A stretch of 64,000 nt of DNA from Serratia proteamaculans (GCF_008830365.1 NZ_WBKI01000003.1:310001-374000), one strand, 5' to 3'. Positions 1 through 8,592 are shown, numbered from the stretch's first letter. Program-made: numbers and translations. Notes: a model not told the origin generated them from the sequence alone.

Positions 1-103
1 CTGTTATGGGGATATCAGGTGCATAACGCCGGTCTAGACGGTCACCTACGCAAGCACTTAGCAAAATTACGCCGACGGCTGTGAACAATAATTTACCCTT
101 CAT
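1..103 (-). CDS. Lipoprotein, N-terminal part only
   Basis: The reverse strand opens with ATG at 103 preceded by a GGGAA ribosome binding site. About 34 codons are visible before the window edge. They read as a signal peptide with a short basic start, a hydrophobic core and a lipobox LLSAC, so the cysteine near residue 18 should be lipidated. The mature part is too short to assign a family. The rest of the gene lies to the left of the window. Confidence 0.6.
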   Translation of the reverse strand, partial: MKGKLLFTAVGVILLSACVGDRLDRRYAPDIPIT

Positions 104-303
104 ATTATTCCCTTAATCATAAGCTGGGACATTGAATATATTATCAATAAATATATAGATAATAATTTAGCACCCAAGGTTACTACGAATAACTGCGATC
201 TGCATTCCAATCCAAAGAGTAATTTAACTGTATTTCTGTACAGGTTATTCTTTCATTTTGGCGATAGCGTTATAGTTTTCGGGCTGCGTCAAAATACGCA
301 GCC

Positions 304-482
304 GGAGTTAGCGTTCCGAACATACACTGAGCAGCATTATGTATATAATGCTGGGGCCTAGAACATCCAGAATTATGGTGGCCCAAGCGGAGGCTTCGGA
401 AGAAGCGCCGGTTTCCTTAGTGTCCGGTAACGCTAACTCCGTTTGGGCTACCACCATGGGTTTAGCGTCTCATGGTGGTAGC
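304..482 (+). promoter_or_regulatory. Nested inverted repeats, P4-immunity-like leader
   Basis: Four pairings can be read. GGAGTTAGCGTT (304-315) is exactly complementary to 429-440. CAGCATTA (332-339) pairs with 346-353. ATGGTGGCCCAA (375-386) pairs, with a 3-nt bulge, with 443-457. GCTACCACCATG (447-458) pairs exactly with 471-482. The last two cannot form together, so this is a candidate RNA switch. The layout recalls the CI-RNA/seqA-seqB immunity region of satellite phage P4; that comparison is from memory and is an inference. Confidence 0.45.
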
Positions 483-497
483 TGCACACCACACTAA
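375..497 (+). CDS. Short ORF in P4-like leader (Ash/Icd-like tail)
   Basis: A 40-codon ORF runs from ATG 375 to TAA 495-497, inside the inverted-repeat leader. Its product is rich in Ala, Ser and Gly and includes the stretch PVSLVSGNANSVWATT. This style of sequence resembles the C-terminal part of the poorly characterised Ash/Icd-like proteins annotated in P4-like satellites. It has no clear ribosome binding site and may be part of a regulatory RNA rather than a working protein. It ends 13 nt before the next gene, whose ribosome binding site overlaps its stop codon. Confidence 0.35.
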   Translation: MVAQAEASEEAPVSLVSGNANSVWATTMGLASHGGSCTPH

Positions 498-510
498 GGA
501 GAATGGCCAC

Positions 511-828
511 ATGGAAAACACTTCCGCCTCACAACCTATCCCAAGCACCCTCACCCTCTATCGCCAACTGTTCAATCAGCTCGATCTCAGCACCCTAGAT
601 TCAACACAACTCCTAGACCTTGCCGCCCTCTCCGCCGAGCAGGCCGAAGGGCTCTGCCACGGCCTGATGCTGTTCAGCGATATCATGCAAAAGAACCCGC
701 AAGCCGACGACACCCAGTGGGAACAACTGAATCATTACCTCAATGCGATGGCTCACTTGGTACCTGCGCTTTGCAATCTTTATGGCTGTGCACTGCGTGA
801 GATGGAAGGGAAAGAGTTGGTTGGCTAA
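511..828 (+). CDS. Small hypothetical protein, satellite-phage type
   Basis: ATG 511 has a good AAGGAG site 9 nt upstream, so I prefer it to the earlier in-frame GTG at 472. The 105-aa product has no signal peptide or membrane segment. It looks all-helical, with several Leu/Ala-rich helices (residues ~20-45 and ~75-100). I do not recognise a characterised family. Its place behind the P4-like leader suggests a small accessory protein left from a satellite element. No integrase or packaging gene is in the window, so this is probably a remnant or the edge of an element. Confidence 0.6.
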   Translation: MENTSASQPIPSTLTLYRQLFNQLDLSTLDSTQLLDLAALSAEQAEGLCHGLMLFSDIMQKNPQADDTQWEQLNHYLNAMAHLVPALCNLYGCALREMEGKELVG

Positions 829-1094
829 TTTGAGTGGATAGTTGTATGAGGACGGCACACAAGTGGTACTGTCCTCGTTTCCAAAATCACGCACATTAGT
901 ATATGCATAATAAAAACAATAGGTTATCTAAAATCATTTGATTATAGTGGTTTGAAATATCAGCGTCTTGGGGTACAAAAAATCATAAAATGCGGCATGT
1001 TTGATATGAATATCAAATATTTTACATGAAACAAATTGCAATTCATGATCATATTCATAAAATTGATATCATTTGACGATATGATTAGCTGACA

Positions 1095-1787
1095 ATGATT
1101 AATGATAGAGATGCCTGGGGCGACGAAGATTTAGAGGCTTCAGTACTGGCATACATTGAAATGAAGAAAAAGCATGATGCCGGTGAGGCGTTTTCAAAAA
1201 CATCCTACTATAAAAAATTGGGTGAAAGATTTGGCCGCTCACCTAAATCCTTTGAATACAGAATGCAAAATATCTCCTATGCGTATTCTGAGCTGAACCG
1301 GACCTGGCTAAAAGGGCTAAAACCGGCATCGCATGTTGGTTCCAATAAATTAAAAAATATCATAGAGCTCATTTCTATTCATGATAAACCTTCGTTAGAT
1401 GAAGAAAGTAAAAATTTTGATAATCAGGTTGAGAATTACTTAGAGAAAGGCATTTCTAATAAACCGACAGGTAACAGCTCACCAGCTAAAACTATTCGCC
1501 AAACCATTACTATCATCCGAGACCCAATGATAAAGGCTTATGTACTTCAGGAAGCTAAAGGGATTTGCGAGTCGTGCGGGAGTCATGCACCATTTTCAGA
1601 TAGTAAAAACAAGCCCTATCTTGAAGTGCACCATCTTAAACATTTGGCTGATGGCGGTTCAGATACAGTTGAAAACACAGTTGCTATATGTCCAAACTGT
1701 CACCGTGCATTACATTATTCTAAAAATAAAAATGTATTAATCGACGATATTTACAAAAAAGTAATGCGATTAGTTAAAGAGAATTAA
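1095..1787 (+). CDS. HNH endonuclease
   Basis: This 230-aa protein has a C-terminal zinc-ribbon HNH nuclease domain. CxxC at residues 158/161, HH at 179-180 within EVHHLKHLADGG, and CPNC at 199-202 form the metal-binding and catalytic core, as in McrA-type enzymes. The N-terminal ~130 residues are helical and polar and may bind DNA. The gene is AT-rich. It converges with the Vsr gene: the stop codons abut with no gap, sharing the palindrome TAATTA. With Vsr and the restriction-modification pair it forms a defence island; a role in restricting modified DNA is inferred, not shown. Confidence 0.8.
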   Translation: MINDRDAWGDEDLEASVLAYIEMKKKHDAGEAFSKTSYYKKLGERFGRSPKSFEYRMQNISYAYSELNRTWLKGLKPASHVGSNKLKNIIELISIHDKPSLDEESKNFDNQVENYLEKGISNKPTGNSSPAKTIRQTITIIRDPMIKAYVLQEAKGICESCGSHAPFSDSKNKPYLEVHHLKHLADGGSDTVENTVAICPNCHRALHYSKNKNVLIDDIYKKVMRLVKEN

Positions 1788-2249
1788 TTAGACAGGTTCT
1801 TTGCCGGTAATTTCCAGTAGAGGACCACCATTCTTTATCCAAGAGCTAACTAAATCGAGCAAGAATTCTTCATCAAGTTTTGTTTTCCCCTGTATTGCAC
1901 ATTTCCATACAATCATTACTCGCCACCCCAACTCTCTGAGTTTATCTTGAACCTCCAGATCTCTCTTCCGATTGGTAGAAATTTTTACTCGCCACCAATC
2001 TTGATTTTTCTTCGGCCATTGGAAAAAATGACAATTGTGTAGGTGCCAAAAACAGCCGTTGACGAATATTACGCATTTGTACTTTGATAATACAATATCT
2101 GGTTTCCCCGGAAGTTCTTTCACGTTAACTCGATAGCGGAATCCTCGGGCATGAAGACGAAGCCTTAACCACATTTCGATACCAGTTCCCTTAACCTTGA
2201 TCAGAGATCTGGTTTTTTTGTGAGGATCCTTGCTGGTGCCTAATATCAT
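1788..2249 (-). CDS. vsr: Very short patch repair endonuclease Vsr
   Basis: Vsr nicks DNA 5' of the T in T:G mismatches that arise when 5-methylcytosine deaminates, protecting genomes that carry a cytosine-5 methyltransferase. The 153-aa product matches the family in length and motifs: the catalytic Asp in LPGKPDIVL, then CVIFVNGCFWHLHNC with the zinc-binding Cys and His residues, and the RD...LRELGWRVMIVWKCA end. The E. coli copy sits with dcm; here it sits with a NaeI-type system whose methyltransferase would create the same mutagenic base. It overlaps nothing and is convergent with the HNH gene. Confidence 0.93.
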   Translation of the reverse strand: MILGTSKDPHKKTRSLIKVKGTGIEMWLRLRLHARGFRYRVNVKELPGKPDIVLSKYKCVIFVNGCFWHLHNCHFFQWPKKNQDWWRVKISTNRKRDLEVQDKLRELGWRVMIVWKCAIQGKTKLDEEFLLDLVSSWIKNGGPLLEITGKEPV

Positions 2250-2322
2250 TAATCGACTCCAAATTTACATAACTCCTGTAGCGTATAAGTTACATCTAAA
2301 ATAATTGCCAGATTTTCCCTAT

Positions 2323-3231
2323 TTAATAAAAATCCGGAGCAGGATACACACCGTCACCTTCATTCGCCACTCTCCAAAAATCATTACCTATTTTACATAC
2401 TCCATCTTTATCTTTCACTATTCTTATCGAAATCACTTGCCCTTTCTCAACTTTTGGCAATCCGAGTTCGCTACAAATTCTTGGATGCTCATTTTGGTGG
2501 CCAAGAATAATTATCCCCTCACTCGCCAAATAAGTTCTAGCACCTCCATTTGCCCGGACTCTTTTCATTGGGTCATCTTTCGCAGAGGCAACAATAGCAA
2601 TAGTCTCCCGCTCAATGACTTTTCCTGTAAATGTTCTAAATAACTCATTAAGCCTTTGTTGACCGGAGACTCTTCTCATTATTTCCGTTCTGATAATAGG
2701 ATCCATTAAAAACAACTGACTAATGGGTATTTTTACATCCTTCAATATCCAATTTATTTTCTCCCTTGAAGCCGCAGAAATCGTTCGTTTTCCATCTTGG
2801 TTCTTCCCTTCGTTTAAAATATTATTACTTATACGTATAATACCAAAACTAGCCGTCCCTTTCTCATCATCAGCTTTTACCAAAAGGCAAATATGTCCAA
2901 CCGCCTCTCTAGGTATAGACCATCCCCAACCGCTACCTGTATATTTACAGTCAACCTCAACACCATTTATCGTATAATCCATTACGCTACCGTGCTCAAG
3001 CTCAAACGCTGAACGAAGTAGTATTTCAACTTTAGTTCCCAAATAGGTTTTCTCGGTTTTCTCCAACTGCCTGTAAATAAAACGCCCAGTTCGAGGACCA
3101 TCGATAACCTCATCGAATGAACGCCTAATTGCTTCTGAAAACTTCCCTTTGATATTTTTCATGTTTGAAAAATACAATATAACATTATCTATATCTTTAT
3201 CGGATATTAATTCATTGATTGAATTATTCAT
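2323..3231 (-). CDS. NaeI-type type II restriction endonuclease
   Basis: The 302-aa product resembles NaeI along its length. Near residues 85-100 it has the PD-(D/E)xK-like signature DYTINGVEVDCKYT, equivalent to the catalytic Asp...Asp-Cys-Lys of NaeI, preceded by a conserved Glu/Thr-rich segment (TKVEILLRSAFELEHG). NaeI proper cuts GCCGGC and needs a second site as allosteric effector through a C-terminal CAP-like domain; residues ~170-302 could be that domain. Whether the target is GCCGGC cannot be read from the sequence. The gene is AT-rich and divergent from the methyltransferase, 237 bp away, with no obvious C-protein controller. Confidence 0.85.
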   Translation of the reverse strand: MNNSINELISDKDIDNVILYFSNMKNIKGKFSEAIRRSFDEVIDGPRTGRFIYRQLEKTEKTYLGTKVEILLRSAFELEHGSVMDYTINGVEVDCKYTGSGWGWSIPREAVGHICLLVKADDEKGTASFGIIRISNNILNEGKNQDGKRTISAASREKINWILKDVKIPISQLFLMDPIIRTEIMRRVSGQQRLNELFRTFTGKVIERETIAIVASAKDDPMKRVRANGGARTYLASEGIIILGHQNEHPRICSELGLPKVEKGQVISIRIVKDKDGVCKIGNDFWRVANEGDGVYPAPDFY

Positions 3232-3468
3232 ACAACCCTACATCATAAAACATTAGATGCGTGAATTATCCCTCTAACTACTATAAAAATAAAGCATTAT
3301 TGATTATTAGATGTCAGCTCGAATTACCCATCCAAATGAATACCTATCTCAACCTTCTATTGTGCGAAATGACATGTATATTTAAACAGTACAAAGTGCT
3401 TTAGATCTCTTCATCTAAACGTTAGAATGTTACTTTCCTCATCAACAAGTTGGCAGGTTGCTTCTAAC

Positions 3469-4551
3469 ATGACTTATAAAGTTATCGACCTATTTTGCGG
3501 GGCTGGCGGCCTAAGTGCCGGCTTCATGTTCGGCAATGAACACCCTGATTTTGAAGGGATATTAGCCATTGATAACAATCAGCACGCCTGCGATACCTAT
3601 AACGCTAATTTTCCAGGTAATCATTGCATCGCAGTGAACATCGAAGAATGGTTATCTCAGCAAGAATCCATACCACAGGCAGATATCGTTATTGGCGGCC
3701 CCCCATGTCAAGGTTTCAGCCTTCTGAATAAAAATAGAGAAGGTGATCTCCGTCGTGCGCTATGGGAACCCTACATGGATATCGTAGCTTCCTCTGGTGC
3801 AAAGATGTTTATCATGGAAAACGTGCCAGGCCTGTTGAAAAGTGATGAATTTTTAGACATTCAAACCCGCGCAAAGAAGATGGGTTTTCAGCTCGTCTAC
3901 GATGTTTTAAACACTGCCGACTATGGTGTGCCCCAGACAAGACGTAGAGCTATCGTCATTGGTTACAACCTAAAATATTTTTCCGCGGATGCATTACCTG
4001 ATTTCCCTCCTGCGAAGACACATATTAATCCACAACAAGCCGCACAAAGTGCAGATTTACCCGTTTGGCGGGATGTGAAATCTGTAATAGGTGACCTTGA
4101 GGATCCTCAAGGCATAGAAATAAGGGATATTCCGGCACCTTATAACTTGCATTTTGGGCGAACACCAACAGAAGTCAGCTTACGTAGGTATAAATCCGTG
4201 CCACCTGGTGGTAACCGATTTGATCTGATGAGAAATGCCCCTGAAATCACACCACAATGTTGGATCAATAAACCAAGTGGTGGCACTGATCTCTTTGGCC
4301 GTTTATGGTGGGATCGTCCATCTGTAACAATTCGAACTGAGTTTTTTAAACCGGAAAAAGGGCGTTATTTACACCCTGAAAAACACCGCCCAATTACCCA
4401 TAGAGAAGCAGCAAGAATCATGACTTTCCCTGATAACTTCAAATTTTGTGGTACAAAAATTGAAGTGGCAAAACAAATCGGTAATGCCGTACCTGTTGAG
4501 TTTGCACGAAAAATCGCCAACCATGTATATAACATTTTGATTAAATTATAG
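3469..4551 (+). CDS. DNA (cytosine-5-)-methyltransferase
   Basis: This is the modification partner of the NaeI-type enzyme. From ATG 3469 the 360-aa product has the ordered m5C motifs: I, DLFCGAGG (residues 7-14), which binds S-adenosylmethionine; IV, GGPPCQGFS with catalytic Cys80; VI, ENVPG (117-121); VIII, QTRRRA; then a target-recognition region and motif X, QIGNAVPV, near the end. An in-frame ATG at 3427 lies upstream without a ribosome binding site; the 3469 start puts the first motif at the usual distance and has a weak AGG. It methylates host sites to block self-cleavage. Confidence 0.92.
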   Translation: MTYKVIDLFCGAGGLSAGFMFGNEHPDFEGILAIDNNQHACDTYNANFPGNHCIAVNIEEWLSQQESIPQADIVIGGPPCQGFSLLNKNREGDLRRALWEPYMDIVASSGAKMFIMENVPGLLKSDEFLDIQTRAKKMGFQLVYDVLNTADYGVPQTRRRAIVIGYNLKYFSADALPDFPPAKTHINPQQAAQSADLPVWRDVKSVIGDLEDPQGIEIRDIPAPYNLHFGRTPTEVSLRRYKSVPPGGNRFDLMRNAPEITPQCWINKPSGGTDLFGRLWWDRPSVTIRTEFFKPEKGRYLHPEKHRPITHREAARIMTFPDNFKFCGTKIEVAKQIGNAVPVEFARKIANHVYNILIKL

Positions 4552-4829
4552 ATATAGATATAGATCCTCACTGTGAGTGAACTCATGATGAGGATTTCTT
4601 ATAAAATATATCTATCCTCATTGCATTAACCTCATCCAACAGCATTAATTAATTTAAAAACCAATAAAGTTATTTATTCAACGAATAATACCTCTAAGAT
4701 TCTTTCTGCCAAATTATGGACCCGTGATAGTTGTTTGGTTAAAAAATCACAGTAATAATCCATGGCTAAGTTTAACATCTATGGCAGCATAATCTTCATA
4801 AGCAATCAGTTCCCTACCCGCACCACGCA

Positions 4830-6152
4830 CTATCGCCCGACCAACCGCGCGCACTGCTGCCTGATACCATCAAAAATGCATGCCGCTAATTCAGATGGGA
4901 ACAGCTCAGGCAGCAGTCCAGCGACACGTTCAATAACTCCCGGGGTTGCCGCCAGCAGCTCTTCAATAATGGATTCAACCTCATGCTGGCCTAACCCGGT
5001 CATTTCACCGTGTTTTATCCAGTGGCGGCGTCGGATCTGGCTAATGAGGTAATGGTTACTGCTACCGCGAACGGCCATCGCTAGTTTGCACTTCTGCCAG
5101 GCTATCTGGCTATTCCCCGGGCCAATCACTGGCCACGCGGATAACACATCGTACAGTGGCGTCATGTGGTAACGATTTTGCGGTAAATGCGCAAGACTGA
5201 AATTCTTTGCGTGACCATCGGTCGCAGCCAGTAGCCAAAAGATAATCTGCGCCTTAAAAAAGTGTCTGCGATCTGTTTCAGCCTGATCGGAACGACTCAG
5301 TATTCCCATAATATCGGTAATACCGGGGCCACCATCTGACTGATACTTCTTCAGCGGTGAAAAGCCCAGAGCCTGGCACATATCCTCTTGTGGCAGACGG
5401 ATCCACCACTGCCTATCACTCGATAGCTTCCTGTCAAAACGCTCCACGATCAGCGCTTTTTGATCTTCAAACTGCGCAATAGCCGTTCTTGCGACAGGCA
5501 CTCCATAGTGCTCAAGTATGAGAGAGCAGAGCCACTCATTCTCGATGGATGTGCTCATATCAGCTCGCATATTGCCCACCAGCCCCAGCGCTAATTTGAA
5601 AATATGCGTGGTCGGCGTATTTCCCTCAGGCAAACACCACTGATTGTCATGCCACAACAGCGCTGTTTTTTCCTGAGCGCCGGCAATAGATAAACGTAGG
5701 TCGTCATCCTGGCCGTGTTGCCCCGGTAACACCGTGGCAGTATTGCGAAGCATCTCGGCAATTTGCGCCTCTGAAAGCGGGCGTTGCCTGATGGAAAAGA
5801 TATGGGCGGGTTGCTCATCAATATCAAGAAGCTGTATAGCGCCAACGCAATCACGGCCAAGCTCAGCCAGTAAATCAAAGGGATCCAGACTTTCGGCATG
5901 ATAACGCATTGCCAGACGTCGGCGGATCCCCTCGCTATCCGGCAGCAGGTTATCGAAATAATCGCGCACCACGCTACCACGATAAGGCTGATTCCCCGGC
6001 GTGAAAGGCAAAGAAAGCGACAAGGGTCGCCCCTGGCTATCTGCAATCCAGTCAGGCAGATATTCCAGCCGATCTTCACCTTTGCGCTTTTCCCAGTACC
6101 CCACCGGAATACCATTCATCCAAATAGCTAACCGTTGTTGCGAACGACGCAT
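4830..6152 (-). CDS. hipA: HipA-type serine/threonine kinase toxin
   Basis: HipA kinases phosphorylate a host target (GltX in E. coli), stall translation and promote persistence; HipB neutralises them. The 440-aa product has the N-terminal subdomain (RLAIWMNGIPVGYW; FDNLLPDSEGIRRRLA), the ATP-loop region LSIAGAQEKTALL, THIFKLAL, the catalytic AATDGHAKNFSL motif, and YDVLSAWP with the metal-binding Asp. All key residues are present, so the kinase looks intact. Its ATG is 4 nt past the hipB stop, and GATGAG precedes it. Length agrees with E. coli HipA (440 aa). Confidence 0.93.
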   Translation of the reverse strand: MRRSQQRLAIWMNGIPVGYWEKRKGEDRLEYLPDWIADSQGRPLSLSLPFTPGNQPYRGSVVRDYFDNLLPDSEGIRRRLAMRYHAESLDPFDLLAELGRDCVGAIQLLDIDEQPAHIFSIRQRPLSEAQIAEMLRNTATVLPGQHGQDDDLRLSIAGAQEKTALLWHDNQWCLPEGNTPTTHIFKLALGLVGNMRADMSTSIENEWLCSLILEHYGVPVARTAIAQFEDQKALIVERFDRKLSSDRQWWIRLPQEDMCQALGFSPLKKYQSDGGPGITDIMGILSRSDQAETDRRHFFKAQIIFWLLAATDGHAKNFSLAHLPQNRYHMTPLYDVLSAWPVIGPGNSQIAWQKCKLAMAVRGSSNHYLISQIRRRHWIKHGEMTGLGQHEVESIIEELLAATPGVIERVAGLLPELFPSELAACIFDGIRQQCARLVGR

Positions 6153-6156
6153 CTCA

Positions 6157-6453
6157 TCACCACTGTTCCCGTCTGGCGGGCGAGTCTATATGAGTTGTAG
6201 AGGTTTCCTCCGTTTCACATCCCGGAGAGGTATGCTCTGAGGAAAGCACCACTTCAATGCCCAGCACATTAAACACCCGAAACAGGCGTTCCAGGCTGGC
6301 TGAAGCAGGGTTTGACTCCAGGCGCGCATAGGTCTGCTGGGTGACGCCCAACCTTTCAGAGACCTCTTTTTGCGTCAGACCTTTCGCTTTACGAAAACCC
6401 ACCAGTAAAGGGCGTAGCTGGCTCAGTGTTTTTAACGGATAGACGGTATTCAT
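6157..6453 (-). CDS. hipB: HipB-type antitoxin, HTH repressor
   Basis: The 98-aa product has an HTH_3 (Cro/CI) fold: RKAKGLTQKEVSERLGVTQQ followed by TYARLESNPASASLERLFRV. This is the DNA-binding antitoxin that binds HipA and represses hipBA. The C-terminal tail is acidic and polar, as expected for a degradable antitoxin. It is the first gene of a two-gene operon, and four candidate operators lie directly upstream (6483-6583). Confidence 0.92.
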   Translation of the reverse strand: MNTVYPLKTLSQLRPLLVGFRKAKGLTQKEVSERLGVTQQTYARLESNPASASLERLFRVFNVLGIEVVLSSEHTSPGCETEETSTTHIDSPARREQW

Positions 6454-6482
6454 AGATAGCGGCTCGCTGCCTCATCGCTGTG

Positions 6483-6583
6483 TACAGATTATAGGCTGTA
6501 TTATTCACATTACACCCCACAGGCTGTAAATGCAAAATACAGCTTATGGAGTGTTTTAATATAAATACAGCCTAAAGGCTGTT
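6483..6583 (-). promoter_or_regulatory. Four tandem HipB operators and hipBA promoter
   Basis: Four copies of a TACAG-N8-CTGTA motif start at 6483, 6511, 6538 and 6566, i.e. every 27-28 bp. The sites are TACAG/CTGTA, TACAC/CTGTA, TACAG/GTGTT and TACAG/CTGTT. The E. coli HipB operator has the same architecture, TATCC-N8-GGATA in four copies; the half-site here is different. On the reverse strand a perfect TATAAT -10 lies inside the gene-proximal operator (6488-6493), so HipB binding would cover the promoter. Confidence 0.75.
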
Positions 6584-6604
6584 AGTTTGGCTAAATTTAT
6601 CCAT

Positions 6605-6630
6605 AAAAAATCCACGCCGGAACGTGGATT
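6605..6630 (-). terminator. Terminator of the carbonic anhydrase gene
   Basis: On the reverse strand an 8-bp stem AATCCACG/CGTGGATT with a 6-nt loop is followed by a run of six T. It lies 30 nt past the carbonic anhydrase stop and isolates that gene from hipBA. Confidence 0.85.
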
Positions 6631-6659
6631 CAATTTCATCGCCAAGGCCAAGCATCACG

Positions 6660-7295
6660 TTATTCGAAACAAACGTCGGGGTTATCCGCCAGCGAAACAA
6701 AATTCTTCGTATTTTTATCCAGCGTACGGATCTCGCCACTTTCGATGTCGTAAACCCAGCCGTGCAGGCGAAGGCCGTTGTTGCGCAGACCCACGGCAAC
6801 GGACGGGTGAGTCTTAATATTATTTAGCTGGGCGATGACGTTCTCTTCAACCATAGCGTTAATTTTGTCGATTTCGTTATCCCACGTTTTCTTCTCTACC
6901 ACCGCTTTTGCCGCGTCAGCATAGTGCAGCCAGTGGGCCACAGCAGGCATCGGGTCAAGGCACTGGCAAGAAGCTATCGCCTTCATGGCACCGCAGTTCG
7001 AGTGGCCGCAAATCACGATATCCGTAACGCCCAGTGCAACAACCGCATATTCAATGCTCGCCGACACCCCACCCGGTTCCGGGCCAAAGGAAGGAACGAT
7101 ATTGCCTGCGTTACGGATAACGAAAAGCTGTCCCGGGTCTTGCTGAGTCACAAGCTCGGGCACCAGGCGGCTGTCAGAACACGAAATAAAAAGCGCTTTT
7201 GGGTTCTGGCTGGAGGCAAGGCTGCGGAAGAGTTCCTTACGCTGTGGGAAAATCTCTTTCTGGAAGCTGAGGAAACCTTCAATGATATGTTGCAT
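6660..7295 (-). CDS. cynT: Beta-class carbonic anhydrase, CynT type
   Basis: It interconverts CO2 and bicarbonate in the cytoplasm. The 211-aa product has the zinc ligands of beta enzymes: Cys in SCSDSR (with the Asp-Arg dyad), and His and Cys in GHSNCGAM. The run [20 protein letters not shown] is typical. From memory it is closer to E. coli CynT than to Can, but no cyanase gene adjoins it, so a cyanate role is not supported and it may serve as the general carbonic anhydrase. The start has AGAGAG upstream. It is transcribed alone and ends at a strong terminator. Confidence 0.92.
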   Translation of the reverse strand: MQHIIEGFLSFQKEIFPQRKELFRSLASSQNPKALFISCSDSRLVPELVTQQDPGQLFVIRNAGNIVPSFGPEPGGVSASIEYAVVALGVTDIVICGHSNCGAMKAIASCQCLDPMPAVAHWLHYADAAKAVVEKKTWDNEIDKINAMVEENVIAQLNNIKTHPSVAVGLRNNGLRLHGWVYDIESGEIRTLDKNTKNFVSLADNPDVCFE

Positions 7296-7624
7296 AACAC
7301 GCTCTCTGGATCGGTAGTATCGATAACATGATAATCATCACTCCCGGTTAGTCCAGCACCTCTTAGAAGGAAATGAACGTTCAAGGGGCTGCAATGACGA
7401 GGGCGTTTTCTTAACCACTTCCCTGATATCATTGGAAACCGTATTCAAGTCTTGAACCTCTGCCTACGGCAGTCTAACCCCAAGACTAAAAGTGCTAATA
7501 TTATGTTCATATTCAACTCTGAAAGATAAAATATTATCACCACGGTTAAAAACAGCATCTTTACTTCCTGACACAAACCATCATCCCCACATCAACATAT
7601 CTCATTGAAAAGGAAGCACAGGGA
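7296..7624. other. Intergenic region, no gene seen
   Basis: This 329-bp stretch separates two divergent units and should hold both promoters. I find no ORF with a ribosome binding site, no tRNA and no strong hairpin. An AGGAAGC site at 7609-7615 belongs to the following broken gene. Confidence 0.5.
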
Positions 7625-8325
7625 ATGACTCAAGTGAAGAAGTTATGGTTGATTGTCCCCTTTATATTCGGGTTCTCCAGCGCGGAAGCTGACTTGTTGT
7701 CCCCTGCAGAGATTGATCGGTCTATTTTCGCCAAAGACAGCGATTTTTCAGATCAGTTTTATTTCGAAGGGCCGGGAAACAAGCAGCTGCAAGCCACATC
7801 CTGCGCCGACTTTTACCAAAAATATCAACAGTTCGGGCCACCTGTTGAGCAATCCAGGAATGCGATGGATTTTAATACGCTTCGGCAAAATCTGGGGCCT
7901 GCCTGATCAATCACAGTTTACGGGCTGGCTCATTCACTGCTGGCCAAAAAGGGTTGGTTATTGGCACGCCAGCCAGCTTGCCGGAGCGGTTACCCGCTTT
8001 GATGTACCAGGCGATTAGCAACGAAAGCGTCAAATTAAGAGATCAAAAGGTTAGCGCAGGCAAATCCCTGAAAGCAGTCGATACGTCCATCCATTTTGTA
8101 GATAGAAAAGACGGTGTCTTTAACCTGGCTGATAACATTGCCGGCAACTATGCGATTGATTTCTTAGGGGTGGGCCGTGCGATGACTAATGGGGAAAAAG
8201 TGTATGTCGTGGAACAAAGCTACAGCGTGCAAAATGCGACCTATCGCAGTACGCGTTATTTCCTGCTGAAACCTGAAAAAGACGGCCGCTACAGTGTAGA
8301 GACTGAAGCCATTGTCTTTCCATAA
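7625..8325 (+). pseudogene. Broken gene for a secreted protein of unknown function
   Basis: ATG 7625 follows an AGGAAG site and opens a protein with a signal peptide (KKLWLIVPFIFGFSSAEA). The frame stops at TGA 7904-7906. The same frame stays readable after the stop (SITVYGLAHSLLAKKG), then coding potential continues in another frame from about 7951 (LVIGTPASLPERLPALMYQA) to a stop at 8323-8325. One nonsense change plus one lost base near GGGTTGG would account for this. Intact, it would be about 233 aa and periplasmic. I do not recognise the family. The alternative is two separate small genes, but the second half has no good start. Confidence 0.7.
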
Positions 8326-8463
8326 ACAGGGTCCAGCTCAGCCTGAGCTTTAAGCACTCAACGAATTTCTGTCTACTCTGTTTTTAATCTGGCGATGAAA
8401 TCGAGCATATCAGCACAACTGAGGACACGGCCTTCATCCACATCAAGCCACGAATTCCAGGCA

Positions 8464-8488
8464 CAAAAAAACCACCTTTCGGTGGCTT
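8464..8488 (-). terminator. Terminator downstream of tRNA-Leu
   Basis: On the reverse strand GCCACC-GAAA-GGTGGT is followed by seven T. It lies about 20 nt beyond the 3' end of the tRNA gene. Confidence 0.85.
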
Positions 8489-8507
8489 CTTGTTCGCGCT
8501 GTACTAA

Positions 8508-8592
8508 TGGTGCCGAAGGCCGGACTCGAACCGGCACGTATCTCTACGGTTGATTTTGAATCAACTGCGTCTACCGATTTCGCCACTTCGGC
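8508..8592 (-). tRNA. leuX: tRNA-Leu (CAA)
   Basis: The reverse strand folds as an 85-nt class II tRNA with encoded CCA end. The acceptor stem is GCCGAAG/CTTCGGC, and the anticodon arm GTTGA-TTCAAAA-TCAAC gives anticodon CAA (codon UUG). A long variable arm and GGTTCGAGTCC T-arm are present. The sequence is nearly identical to E. coli leuX as I recall it. leuX is a frequent integration site for islands, but neither side here shows an integrase or a duplicated tRNA end. Confidence 0.95.

Noticed and set aside
4548-4565. Short tandem repeat of TATAGA after the methyltransferase gene.
   Set aside because: Only about three units; too short to treat as a functional or phase-variable tract.
8508-8592. 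leuX as attachment site of an integrated island.
   Set aside because: No integrase gene and no partial duplicate of the tRNA 3' end could be seen on either side within the window.
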